From Inia geoffrensis (Eukaryota; Chordata; Mammalia; Artiodactyla; Iniidae), in assembly GCA_036417435.1 (NCBI GenBank), contig CM070918.1, forward strand, positions 31,131,523 to 31,195,522: a DNA stretch of 64,000 nt, read 5' to 3'. The translations under genes and the position numbers were made by a program. Shown in pieces: positions 44,600 to 55,145 of the stretch (its first letter is position 1; every line of letters starts with the position of its first letter). Below the pieces are notes generated by a model, which did no database searches, was not told the origin of the DNA, and saw nothing but the letters and a program-made list of their open reading frames with translations.

Positions 44600-44960
44600 T
44601 CAGAGGTTAGGGAAGATTTCCACGAGCAAGTGGCTTTTAGAAGAATGGCTTTCATAAGGAAAACGAGTAGGCATTTGCTAGAAGAAGAAAGCCAAGGGGC
44701 CGTTACCTGCGGCTGGTCTCTAGACTCTGCACTGTAGGCGCGGGGTGTGGGAGAGTGCAGAGTGGTAAGGCTGGTGAGGCGAGCAGGGGCTAGATCATGG
44801 GTGCTTCGAAGAGCAGTGGGTTTGGGGGTGTGGTTGATACAGCGAGCAGATTAAAAGCATGGTGCAGTGATGGGAACTGACTGGAAGGGGCAGGAAGGGG
44901 CAAGAAGTGAGCTGCGAACCCACCTAACAGGGGAGCCTGGGAAGCCTCCTAAGAAGCTGA
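44600..44960 (+). mobile_element. L2 fragment, decayed
   Basis: AGGGAAGATTTCCACGAGCAAGTG, GGAGAGTGCAGAGTGGTAAGGCTGG and GGCGAGCAGGGGCTAGATCATGGG resemble the L2 'ggaaggcttcc...ggggccagatcatgcaggg' text. Part of the frame at 44867-45184 falls here and is not a gene. Confidence 0.6.
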
Positions 44961-45259
44961 TGGAAGCCTCCATTCCAACACATTCTTCTTATTCTCATCC
45001 TGATAGTGCCAACTCTGTACCAAGCCAAGTGAACTTTCTCCCCCGTTTTACTAGGTTAAAGATGACTATCCTTCAACTCCCTCCCTCTAAGGACGTACAG
45101 GAAGATTTCTGGCTGCTTTCACAGCCTCTGACACCTCTCGCCTCCTCTGGTCCCTCTTTGGTTCTAACTCACCCTTCTCTCTAATTCTTTTCCTTTTATC
45201 TTTTCTTTTTACTCCTAAAATGCCCAACTTTCAACTGTCATGGAATAAGAATTAGGAAC
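44961..45259. other. Low-copy, pyrimidine-rich 3' part
   Basis: Nothing identifiable. A CT-rich run at 45175-45215 ends this stretch. Confidence 0.4.
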
Positions 45260-45800
45260 ATGCTACATTAAAAAAAATAGCTTATCCGTAAATCAAACCT
45301 TCTGGCAAACACGAGGGTGTAGGTACAGAGCGTCATTGTCCTTTATATCTACCTAAGGAAACATTTTTCCCCCTTCGTACGGCTGACATATTTTTTGGGA
45401 AATGCAGTTGTTGTTCTGCACTCTTGGAAGTCACTGTGAATTGAATAAATTTGATGTTTGATGGCAAACTGCCAAGAGAATTTAAACAACTTGTGAGAGA
45501 GATTACTATTATTATTTTTTTTCCCTGTCATTTTAAATTCCCCAAGGCCATTCCATAGGATGGTGGCGACAGGTGTTGGTTCATAGGGGCTGTCCCTCAA
45601 TGCAGGCCCTCATACTTCTAAGTCTCACATAAAATTTGTAGGGTCTCAGGCAATTCTCAGCCTAGAGTCAAAACGTCAAGGCCATCGTGATGACTTGATG
45701 ACTTTGAAAGTAGGAGAATTGAGATACATTACGTGTTGAAGAAACTGTCTTTAACTGATTTCAGCAAAGCATTGCTTTATTATAATGCAAAATGTACCGT
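45260..45800. promoter_or_regulatory. Candidate conserved element with NFI site
   Basis: A repeat-free block containing an almost perfect nuclear factor I full site: TGGC at 45462-45465, five-base spacer AAACT, GCCAA at 45471-45475. AT-rich words (TTGATGTTTGATGG, GAATTTAAACAAC) surround it. No coding frame. Function is inferred. Confidence 0.35.
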
Positions 45801-47039
45801 ATTTTTAGAGGGGTTATTCAGAGGGCATTTGATTCTTTGCTATATTGTGAAGGTATTATTATTTTTTCTTTTTTCTTTTCAAAATACCCTCCATTTTCTT
45901 TCCCCCTCCTTTACCCTTACTTCCTGCTTTGGAAGACAGAACAGACATTTACCTTACACAAGGCTAAATGTCAAAACTTGTGTGTGCTTGGTACACGGCG
46001 GAGGGACTCGACTTTTGATGAGTCACTTCACGGGACGCTGGGTGATGCCTGTCTGCTTGTGACACGAGGCATTTTTCTGGTGAATCAGGGCTTGCATCTG
46101 GCCCCTTTGCCATGCACCGACTTTTTGCGTTTTTGTTTTTTTTTTTTAAGACGGCAAATAAATCATTTCTTTCAGATTGGATAAAAAATGGGCTGTGTTC
46201 TTTGGAAGCAGAAGTCTTCCAGATAATTCTACGTTTGCACTATAAACTATACCAGTCAATTGTACATTCAAGTTTAGATTTGGGTCAGATTTATGCCCCT
46301 GAGAAAATCTTATTTTTGCATGATTTAGACAAAAAAATGTGTCTGAACAGTGTTACCCAGCCTAATTTATATGAAACTGGGATTCTGCCACCTGGGGTTT
46401 CGGGTCTGCTCTGTGAGACATGTCTGGTATGTGACTAAAAGACCCAGCAAGGAGGAGGCGGCAGAGGGGGACCAGAGCCCACTTGAAAGGGAGACGGCCA
46501 TCCCTGCCAACTGAATGGGGTGCGCACAGCCAGCTGGGGAGTGAGGCCTCTTCATTGTGCTTTGATTATTGGCTCTTGTGTACAACCAGAAAGGTGGCCC
46601 CCTCCCCAAGGCATGCTTGGTTGCTACGATCTGTTCCTGGGGGCTGTGTGCATCCCAAGTGGCAGCCCCCTCCTCTCCAGACAGGCTTAGGTTCCTCAAT
46701 TACCAAAGCCTCCAGATCCTGATCCCCCGTCCTTCCGAGTCCCACCTGCAACCAAGTGTGCGTGAGAAAGAGGAAAAGACTAAGGAACCATCTGTCGCCA
46801 GACTTAGGGAATCGCTACAGGGTGATTCACTCCCCACTGGAGGGATATTGCTCGTCCCTTGCCTAGCAGGAGATGCCCATGGTGTTTTGGTTTTGCCTTG
46901 CTTCTGTCAAAGTCCTCTTCTAAGGCTCCGGGGGTTCTTTAATTGCTGTTCTCAGGGGCCGGAGTTATGAATCTTTATGGCTTGGAGGCTGACCCTGTTC
47001 AATCCGCACACTTTATAGCCGTTGGGGCCCCCATCAAAG
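45801..47039. other. Low-copy stretch; AP-1 site
   Basis: Contains an AP-1 consensus TGAGTCA at 46019-46025. Overlapping long frames on both strands at 45733-46970 (up to 133 residues) share no domain features and have no splice or promoter support, so I do not call genes. Confidence 0.4.
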
Positions 47040-47300
47040 TGTGACAAGTATTTTTCTGAGCATCTACTTCATGCCAGGTACTGTTGTGTGGATACACTGC
47101 TGGGGATGGGGTACACTGATAAACAAGACAGATGTGATCCTTACTCCAAAGGGGCTTGCAGTCTAGTGGGAAAGGGAACCGTGGCTCCAATAATCACAAA
47201 AGAAACATGTAACTCAAGGACAAAGTACAGTCTCTAATGGGGCTGATTCTGTGGGTGGCCACAGTGGGACCATGGAGGAGTTTTTAAGGAGGGGCCATTT
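47040..47300 (+). mobile_element. L2 fragment
   Basis: GAGCATCTACTTCATGCCAGGTACTG, CTGCTGGGGATGGGGTACACTG, ATAAACAAGACAGATGTGATCCTTACTCC, GGGGCTTGCAGTCTAGTGGG. A good plus-strand L2 match. Confidence 0.88.
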
Positions 47301-47384
47301 GATCAGGGCACAGAGGGCTGAACAGAGGCTGCCTGAAACGCCACTCCTAGAAGGAATCAGGGATGTCCCCTAGCTCAGGAGGGC

Positions 47385-47490
47385 TATCTTGTGACCAGCT
47401 AGGGTCAATGACTTGCCCAAGGACACTCAGAAAGTTAGGAGCAGGGACAGAGTCAGACCCTCCGTGCATTTGAGGAAATGCTCAGCTATG
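47385..47490 (-). mobile_element. MIR fragment, antisense
   Basis: GACTTGCCCAAGGACACTCAGAAAGTTAGGAGCAGGGACAGAGTCAGACCC fits the reversed MIR core. Confidence 0.6.
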
Positions 47491-47514
47491 GGGCTCTGCA
47501 GGCAAGTCCCCAAG

Positions 47515-47695
47515 GCTGACACCCCGCACTTCCCACTTCATAGCTCATCACTTGATCTTTCTGAGTCTTCATTTCATCATCTACGGAGTGAAGATGGTAA
47601 CAGCTGCTTCCATAGAAGGATATTTTGAGACATCATTAAAATATGTAATGTGTTTGATCACAATAAATATTAGCTAATATTATTATTTATCCTAT
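47515..47695 (+). mobile_element. MIR
   Basis: CACTTGATCTTTCTGAGTCTTCATTTCATCATC, GAGTGAAGATGGTAACAGC, TTTGATCACAATAAATATTAGCTAATATTATTA. Decayed but ordered. Confidence 0.7.
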
Positions 47696-48184
47696 TTGGT
47701 CTTTCAGAGCAACTCTATAGGATTGAAAGATAAAGTACCCCCTCGTACCCACCCACAGACCTTTTATTTTTAACAAAGAGCCACAAAAGTGGCCCAATCA
47801 CGCATACATACATTCATTCAAAATATTTCTTTATTAAGTTCTTTCCACAGGGAAGACATCATTCAAGGTGGTAGGAAAAAGAGACGGGGAAATAGGGTCC
47901 CGGCACTCAAGGGTGGATTACCTGATTGAGGGGTCCCCAGGTTTCAGAGAATCAGATGTGAGGGCTGGTAGCACACTGACACGCCATCTTGGGTGCCTCC
48001 CCATTTCACAGGTAGGGAAACTGAGGCCTGGGTCAGGAGGTTGGTGGCTGACATTGGCACTCTGGCCCTCTGTCAGGCTCCCAGCGTGTCCTCCAGATAA
48101 TACCAGCAGGAGTCCTTTTGGACTGAGAATCTGCTTCGTGTCAGTCTCCACTGAACTGCCTTAGCAGGGCAGTCAAGAGATACT
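47696..48184. other. Low-copy with L2-like remnant
   Basis: CATTCATTCAAAATATTTCTTTATTAAG near 47812 resembles the L2 'cattcattcaacaaatatttattgagc' motif. Overlapping frames at 47868-48164 and 47918-48151 lack domain support. Confidence 0.4.
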
Positions 48185-48420
48185 GTGCTCTTTCAGGATC
48201 CTGTGAAATTGTTATTAATTCATATAAGACAGCAGCTACAGAGGGAGCTGGCAGGTAGGCGGTGGTTTTCTTTCTTGACATTTCTAAGCGCTTCCCAGCC
48301 TCCTCCTTCTAACTCCGTGGTGTCCCAGCCCAGGTGCAAGCCTCCCCAGAACGTGGCGGGTTTGGGGGCTTATCCATTACAACTTGTACTTACATTATAT
48401 ATGTTAACGCGTGTTTTAAT
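48185..48420. promoter_or_regulatory. Candidate conserved element or cryptic exon
   Basis: CTCTTTCAG at 48188-48196 is acceptor-like and CAG|GTAGGC at 48252-48260 donor-like, giving a 58-nt segment with two open frames. The interior also reads as a SOX core ATTGTTAT (48208-48215) abutting TAATTCAT (48216-48223). I do not recognise a protein family, so a conserved regulatory element is the likelier reading. Confidence 0.3.
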
Positions 48421-50284
48421 CTCTTAAAGGGGCGTGAGGCAAAAACAAAGCTGCTTTTGGTACATCCTGGGGAAAACCACTCCTTTAAATATACATTCAG
48501 AGATACCAATCTTGGTTCTCCATAGCCAGGCTGAACTTAGCCGATGGTTTAGGGGTGCTTCATGCCTTTCCTTGGGCTAAGGTTGTTCATTTCCTAACAG
48601 CACAGCAGACAACAGTTTATTCCATTTTTTTTTAACAAATGGATTTTCAGAGCTTGAGCTGAGAAGGAGCTATCCTGGACCAAGGTGGTAGAGCTGCTGG
48701 GTCAGCTCACAAAGGGACAGGGTCCTGGCTTGAGGCTCCTCCGAAGTACCCATTTGGGTACTGCCCAGAGGCAGGGACAGTGTTTGGAAAACCTACTCAA
48801 ATCACAGAGAGCCGACTTCCGAGCCCAGATGCCCGGCTCTGCTTGTAGCCTTGTTTATCGGCAATTACCCTGGAAGTCCTTCCTGTAATTAACCCCAGCT
48901 TTGTGGACACTGCTATTTGCACATCACTTCCCTCCTAAACACGGCCTCTTTGCCATTATTCCCTGGGAAGATGAGTCACCGAAGGAGATGGCTTATCTCT
49001 ATTCAGTTTTTAACTAGTTTTGTCTCCCAGAGATACTCATGGATGATACATTTCAAAACAGGCACTCCCCCCTCCCCTTTCTCAACTTTTTTTTTTTTTT
49101 AATAACATTTTCTTCCTTTCTGCTTTTATATTTCTTCCTCTCCCTCCCGTAGCCTTTCATGCATTCAGGATGTAAGAGAGCCAGCATCAAAGCCCAGAGC
49201 CCTACTGAATCGTCCTCCCCTATGGTAAGCGTGCCCTTTCCCTGTCTGATCATTGACTCATAACCACAGAATGTCCCAGGCACAGGACGGGAGGAGGGAG
49301 GGAGGGCTGAATAAGCAAGGACCACAGGCTGCAGCCCCAGAGGAGACAAAAGTGGAGGATTTGTTCAACAGGGCTTTTTTTTTTTCCCCTTTGGGGATAA
49401 TTGTTTAGGACAATCTGAACAGAGCTAGTCCAGGGAGGGGAGGAGGGGAAGCTAGCCCCACACACACCCCCGCCCCCCATCAAATGGTAACTCCAACCAA
49501 GTGAAACTCGTCTGGTCAGGCTCCAAATCCCAAGGCTAGGTCAGTCCTAAACCCACTCCCTGGGCACCACCAAGAGTTTTGATCGCATTATTTAATTTTA
49601 ATTCAATCGAACATCCATAGATTGATCGCTTACCATGTGCTGGACTTTGAGTTGACAGGTGACAGCCACAGGCTTAGACCCTATGGAAGTTAAGTCCCCG
49701 TCCTTCAAGACAGAATGTGCAAGCCAAAGACAGCCCGGAGCCTCTCCGCTGCCCCACCGCCGGTTCCTCCCTCCCCTTCTGTCTCCATTAGGTATGAATG
49801 GGCATCACATCTGTTTCTTTTCTTGCTGGAAAGCAAGAGGCAAAGACCCTAAAATGGGGACAGACCAGCACACACCTGGGTGGTCTTTAAATTAGAAAAA
49901 CTTTTGGCCGGAGTTCTTCATTTGGGTCTGCAGTCTCATACTTTTTATTGCTCTCTGCCCCTGTAGGTTGGGAGAAAGGGGGTTGGTGGTGGTGGGGGGG
50001 GGACTCAGGCGAGGTATCACAGGGGCTTTTCACTGTCCTGTTCTCTCAGGCTCACACGTACATACTCCTCCCCACTCTGTTTTCAGCCCTGATTCCTCAC
50101 TGGGCAGACCAAGCATGGTCTGGGGCCCCAACAATGCCAGGGCAGAGGCCTGGGGTGCATGGGGGAAATGAGGAAGTAGCCATTTTAATTTCAGCATACG
50201 TTCACAGTGGAAGTTTTTTTGAAAATTAAACTGTTTATTTTAGGGTTTGGTATCATTTTATTTTAAGAAGAAGATCTTGAACTA
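48421..50284. other. Low-copy block
   Basis: 1.9 kb nearly free of repeats. It has an AP-1 TGAGTCA at 48972-48978, a poly(T) at 49088-49100, and a possible L2 remnant at 49600-49690 (ATTGATCGCTTACCATGTGCTGG). Frames at 49053-50229 are not supported as genes. A G-run lies at 49990-50002. Confidence 0.4.
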
Positions 50285-50440
50285 GGCTGTCTGAGTTGCA
50301 ATCTCTGTTCCATAGCTGTGTGGTCCTGGAAACTGTGCCTCAGTTTCCTCATCTGTAAAATGGGCGTAATAAGTGTCTTACCTCCTTGGGTTATTGTGAG
50401 GAATAGTGAGTTACTGTGTTAAACTAGTTGGTAGCTCTAG
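50285..50440 (+). mobile_element. MIR
   Basis: GAACTAGGCTGTCTGAGTTGC, CATAGCTGTGTGGTCCTGGAAACTG, GCCTCAGTTTCCTCATCTGTAAAATGGGCGTAATAAG. The core is very well kept. Confidence 0.92.
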
Positions 50441-50689
50441 TTAGTTGCTGATGACAGCCTCCAGTGGTCTGCCTCTGCCCTCCTGTCCCTCACTGAGACA
50501 CTTCCCTCCGAGAATTGTTTTGTATGGTTGAGAGACCTGGACATGTGATTTCCCTCACTGCCCTCTTTCTTACTTAAAGCCATAAAGTAAGAAGTAAGAT
50601 GCCCAGGGTCAGTCTTTCTCCCAGAGTCACTAGGCTCTAGGCTGCTTTCTGGGTCTAGATCTTGCATCTCCAGCAGAAATACACCTGAT

Positions 50690-50860
50690 GTCAGACTTTC
50701 TTGGAGTAGTGTTGACAGATAGTGTATCTCAAAAGGGGACATATTTATGATAAAAAAATTTATTGATTATCTGACATTCAAACTAATTTAACTGGATATC
50801 CTGTATTTTTGTTTTGCTAAATAAATCTGACAGCCCCACCTGGAGACTTTCCTCACTGGT
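50690..50860. mobile_element. Possible old DNA-transposon remnant
   Basis: CTAATTTAACTGGATATCCTGTATTTTTGTTTTGC and AAATCTGACAGCCCC resemble a common old mammalian repeat ('aactgggcatcctgtatttttatctggcaaccct'). The family is not fixed. Confidence 0.35.
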
Positions 50861-51120
50861 GACCAAAAGGTCAGCCGTTCTGCATCTTGATAGTGGACAG
50901 AGGTCTCCTGGGCTTCTGGAATTGGCTTTTCTCAGGAACAATCCAAAGCTCCAGAGAAGACAGAAGGAGAGAAGGTATCAATGAGAACACAAGTCTCCTT
51001 GTGCAGTGAGAACCATTTTCAAAGTAATTGTCCATAGCTCTCTAAGAGGACGGGAGACCATGGCTTCTGAAAGTTTTGTGGGTTTTTTTTCAGACTTCAG
51101 TGTGGTACTTTAGGGTGTGT

Positions 51121-51166
<46 letters not shown>

Positions 51167-51557
51167 TAGGAAAGCAAGGGCCATGGAAGTGATACAATTA
51201 GTGGCTCTGTACATCTGGGCTATGATGGTGGGTCCTATGAGCCATGTGATGTGTAACATATAGGTTTTTCATTTTTGTATGATCATATAGAATGTTAAAC
51301 TGTTTGGTACAACTGCTTGAAACTTTCCAAGTTCTTTTTGCTTTGTTAACTTTTTCCGAGTTACTCAAAGTTCTATTTCGTTCACGAGTACATGAGATTA
51401 AGTAGAGCAGGAATCAAACATAGGCATAGTAGTGTGTTTGCATTTTCAAATTTGCCAGGGGAACCATCAAGTGAGCCTGGCTAGGCTTTTGTGATTATAA
51501 TGTGAGGGTTGGCTGATAAAAATGATTAGTATTATAATTGTGAATAAAAAGTAACAT
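50861..51557. other. Low-copy stretch with TG microsatellite
   Basis: Apart from the TG tract at 51111-51164 nothing was recognised. Confidence 0.4.
51111..51164. repeat. (TG)n microsatellite
   Basis: TG repeat with one interruption (GTGTATGTGT), about 20 pure units after it. Likely polymorphic. Confidence 0.97.
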
Positions 51558-51935
51558 TACTGGGCTTCCCTGGTGGTGCAGAAGTTAAGAATCTGCCTGT
51601 CAATGCCTGTCATGGGTTCGAACCCTGGTCCGGGAAGATCCCACATACCGTGGAGCAACTAAGCCCGTGCACCACAACTACTGAGCCTGCAAGCCACAAC
51701 TACTGAGCCCACGTGCCACAACTGCTGAAGCCCGCGTGTCACAACTACTGAAGCCTGCACACCTAGAGCCCATACTCCACAACAAGAAAAGCTACCTCAA
51801 TGAGGAACCCACTCACCACAACAAAGAGTAGCCCCCCCCTTGCTGCAACTAGAGAAAGCCTGCGTGTAGCAGCAAAGACCCAACACAGCCAAAAATAAAT
51901 AAATACATAAATTCATTAATTAAAAAAAAATTTAT
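51558..51935 (+). mobile_element. Long CHR-1-type SINE with internal array
   Basis: Starts GGGCTTCCCTGGTGGTGCAG, has GGGTTCGAACCCTGGTCCGGG (B box region), then an internal series of CACAACTACTGAGCC-type units at about 51675-51760, then CTCCACAACAAGAAAAGC, CTCACCACAACAAAGAG, and an AATAAATAAATACATAA tail. The left half resembles the tRNA-derived head; the right half is the older long tail. No TSD was resolved. Confidence 0.9.
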
Positions 51936-52006
51936 GCTTTAAATTATGCATATGTATTTTATTTACACTTTGTATTTGATATATTTTCTGATAAACAATT
52001 TTTTTT

Positions 52007-52208
52007 CCATCTTAACCTTTTTTTTTTTTTTTTTTTCCGGTACGCGGGCCTCTCACTGTTGTGGCCTCTCCCGTTGCGGAGCACAGGCTCCGGACGCGCA
52101 GGCTCCGCGGCATGTGGGATCTTCCCGGACCGGGGCACGAACCCGTGTCCCCTGCATTGGCAGGTGGATTCTCAACCACTACGCCACCAGGGAAGCCCCA
52201 TCTTAACC
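52007..52208 (-). mobile_element. CHR-2-type SINE, internally deleted, with TSD
   Basis: Minus-strand SINE with GGGCTTCCCTGGTGGCGTAG at the right and GCGTACCGG plus a T-run at the left. In the middle, GCGCAGGCTC joins CGCGGCATGTGGG directly, losing about 35 bases (the GGGCCCGTGAGCCATGGCC segment). TSD CATCTTAACC at 52008-52017 and 52199-52208. Confidence 0.94.
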
Positions 52209-53074
52209 ATTTTTAAGTGTACAATTCAGCAGTATCAAATATGTTCACATCATTGTGCAAAAATCACCTCTGTCCATCCCCATAACTGTTTTCATCTTGT
52301 GAAACTGAAGCTCTGTACCCATTAAACAATAACCCCCTGTTATTCCTTGCCCCCAGCCCCTGGTAACCACCAGTCTTCCTTCTGTCTTTATGATTTTGAC
52401 TATTCTAAGTACCTCACATAATCTTTATGCTTTTGACTATCCTAAGTACCTCATATAAGTGGGATCATACAGTATGTATCTCTTTCTGACTGGCTAATTT
52501 CATTTAGCATAATGTCCCCAAGGTTCAACCATGTTGTAAACATACTGCAGAATCTCCTTCCTTTTTAAGACTGAACAATATTCCATTGCATGTATATCCA
52601 CATTTTGCTTATCCGTTCATCCACTGATGGGCACTTGAGTTGCTTCCATGGTTTAGTTATTACGAAATGCTGCTATGCACATGGGTGTACAAATATCTCT
52701 TTGAGATCCTACTTTCAATTCTTTGGGGTATATGTGCAGAAATGGAATTGCTGGATCATATAGTAATTCTATCTTTAATTACTTGAGGAAACACCATACT
52801 GTTTTCCATAGTGACTGTACCAATTTCCACTAGTAGTACACCAGGGTCCCAATTTCTCCATGTCCTTGAAAACACTCATATTCTATTTTTTTAATAGTAG
52901 CCATCCTAATGGGTGTAAAGTGGTATCTCCTTGCAGTTTTGATTTGCATTTCCCTAATGATCGGTGATGTTGAGCATCTTTTCATGTGCTTATTGGCCAT
53001 TTGTATCTCTTCTTTGGAGAAATATCTATTCAAATCTTTTGCTCGTTTTGAATCAGGTTGTTTGGTTTTTTATT
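52209..53074 (-). mobile_element. Antisense L1 3' region
   Basis: Reverse L1: ATTTTTAAGTGTACAATTCAGCAG, CCCTGGTAACCACCAGTC, GGGATCATACAGTATGTATC, CATTTAGCATAATGTCC, GGAATTGCTGGATCATATAG, GGGTGTAAAGTGGTATCTCC, TTTGATTTGCATTTCCCTAATG. The minus frame 52830-53033 is ORF2-derived ([20 protein letters not shown]). A partial repeat of GACTATTCTAAGTACCTCACATAA occurs at 52395-52460. 5' truncated, dead. Confidence 0.92.
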
Positions 53075-53181
53075 GTTAAGTTTTGGGGGGTTTTTTGAAT
53101 TTTATTTTATTTATTTTTTTACACAGCAGGTTCTTATTAGTCATCCATTTTATACACATCAGTGTATACATGTTACGTTTT
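53074..53181 (-). mobile_element. Very short L1 3' tail insert with TSD
   Basis: Reverse of the short-tail L1 terminus: GAATTTTATTTTATTTATTTTTTTACACAGCAGGTTCTTATTAG, ATTTTATACACATCAGTG. TSD TGTTAAGTTTT at 53074-53084 and TGTTACGTTTT at 53171-53181 (one mismatch). The insert is about 86 bp. Confidence 0.85.
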
Positions 53182-53309
53182 TAAAGTAATATTACTGTTT
53201 TAAAGGAGGTTTATTAAGAATGTCCATTTTATAGAAGATGCTTCTCACTGAGCCATATCATCCACTTGTAATATCAAGGAGTATAGCCTGAGTAAGAAAG
53301 CTGTTTAGA

Positions 53310-53312
53310 AAA

Positions 53313-53352
<40 letters not shown>
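53310..53352. repeat. (TG)n microsatellite
   Basis: GTGTGCGTGTGTGTGTGTGT continuing, about 19 units with one CG variant. Confidence 0.95.
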
Positions 53353-53353
<1 letters not shown>

Positions 53354-54600
53354 CTTTCTTTTTTTCTCCAAAGATACTGATGAGAAAAATTATTTAGTCT
53401 CTAGCCGAAACAGTGGTGTGATTCAGATCCCAGTATTTATAGAGGCAAGTTAGTTAATGCACCAGCATACTAATGGGATAGACACCAGTCTGATTGCAGG
53501 GGTGTGATATTTCAAAGGGGACTCAAGGAGGGATCCTCAGGATGGAGCAGCCCCTTGGTTACTAATCTGAGGAGGAAGTTTGTTAGGTTCTTAGTGTTCT
53601 CTAAATGTTTTTTCTCTTTTATTTGCGAAGCTGTGAAGAAATATCATTTTCTGTTTGTTACATCAATAAGTTCTCACCCAACTCCCCCAAATAAGTAAGT
53701 AAGTAAATAAATAAATAAGTGAGGTCATAATTTCTTAATTAGATCCTAGAAGCTATTCTACCCAAATTAAAATTCTAATTTCTGTTTAGAGTCGCTAGAT
53801 GATATTTCAGCCACCCGGAGCCCGATTCTTTCTAAAGCAAGCACGAGCTGTTTGCCTATGAATTCTACAGGCTCTTTTAAGAGAGCAAGGGACTAAGTTG
53901 CAGGCATAATGTGTGGTATGGTAGGAAATCAGTGACAAACTCTAGGAGATTAAAGGAGCTGGGATTTAAGGGTAAAAATATAATGGAATCCACTTTTTGA
54001 CAGAAACTGTTTCCAACACATGTGCAGCGATCCTGGGCCAACAATAATATAATTTACATTTACCCCCTTTACCTGCAAGAAAAGTTACTTTGTTTTCTTG
54101 CACTAATGGGACTGAGAATGTATCCTATTATAAATTATAAATAGTTTGACTTTAAAATATCGTCTTTCCTTAAATCTAACTTTATCTAGTATTTTGGGTC
54201 TAACTCTTGGGAGTAAGTCACTCTGGTTCAGCTTCTAGGCGTCACGCGGATCACCTGCCACACAGATTGCCTCCATCCCATTTTAAGATGTTTTACTTAA
54301 TTACAAGGAGATGGGATCTCCCTCTGCCCACAAGCCTTAGTTACCTGCTGGCTCGCCCTTTTCCTTCTTACCCGGGAGGGGAGGGCCCATCCTTTTTCTT
54401 CTCAAATCCTATTTAATTTTTGCATTTCCTGATTTTTATCTTGAGACAACAAAAGCCAGCTGCTATCAGTTTAGGAAACAGCTGAAGGATGCTTGGCAGT
54501 TAGAAGCCTTGCAGGTTTCCAGTCTCCAGTTGTGAGACATGAAATGCAGCGTGTCGGGTTGCAGTGACTTCGGCACCTCCCGGCTTGCTCTCTTCTGCCT

Positions 54601-54601
<1 letters not shown>
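53353..54601. other. Low-copy stretch
   Basis: A short (AAGT/AAAT)n run lies at 53690-53720. The rest is unique, with no supported gene. Confidence 0.4.
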
Positions 54602-54602
<1 letters not shown>

Positions 54603-54645
<43 letters not shown>

Positions 54646-54672
54646 CGCGCGCGCAAACGCACGCACATGCAC
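54603..54672. repeat. (AC)n-(GC)n alternating purine-pyrimidine tract
   Basis: About 20 AC units pass through ATGCGCGCGCGC to ACGCACGCACATGCACG. From 54603 to about 54654 purine and pyrimidine alternate without a break, the classical Z-DNA-prone pattern. Confidence 0.97.
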
Positions 54673-54829
54673 GTCCCTTTTCTCACTTCTTGCCCAGCAT
54701 CCCCCTCACTTCCTACAGCTGTATTTCTAATCAGCAGAAGATACATCTTGCTTGGAGCCAACCCTCCTTTTCTCTGCGCATTCTTAACCTCCTATCTTAT
54801 GCATGGATCACTGGTTAGCTTAGAAATGC

Positions 54830-55145
54830 GCAGACACAAAGGAGAAGCTGACATTCGAGGTCTGACGGCCATAATGGCTGTTTATAAGCCTAATCCATCA
54901 CGTTTAGTGGACACCTCCATTTTTGTCCCTCTGAAAAGGTATAAATAATAAAATGGGATAGCTCCAGCTCGGAGGTGCTTTGGTAAATATTTTAACTATT
55001 TACAAGATCTCACCAATAACAAAAGAGGCATCTGTACCATCCACAGAGGGGGCCCCCAGTCATTAAAAGAGACCCAGATGGTTCCTGCCATTCAACCAAC
55101 AATAACATTTCTTGATGGCAGAGCTTTTGTGACATCGTTTACATT
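54830..55145. promoter_or_regulatory. Candidate conserved non-coding element
   Basis: Repeat-free block with OTX/PITX-type TAATCC (54891-54896), forkhead-type GTAAATATTT (54983-54992), SOX-type AACAATAAC (55098-55106) and GTCATTAAAAG. No coding frame recognised. It is followed by a poly(T) at 55146-55158. Regulatory role inferred from motif clustering. Confidence 0.35.

Noticed and set aside
46367..46970. Overlapping long frames on both strands (110 and 133 residues)
   Set aside because: No family motif, and equally open frames on both strands point to GC-richer chance frames. Coding-potential scoring on an alignment would decide.
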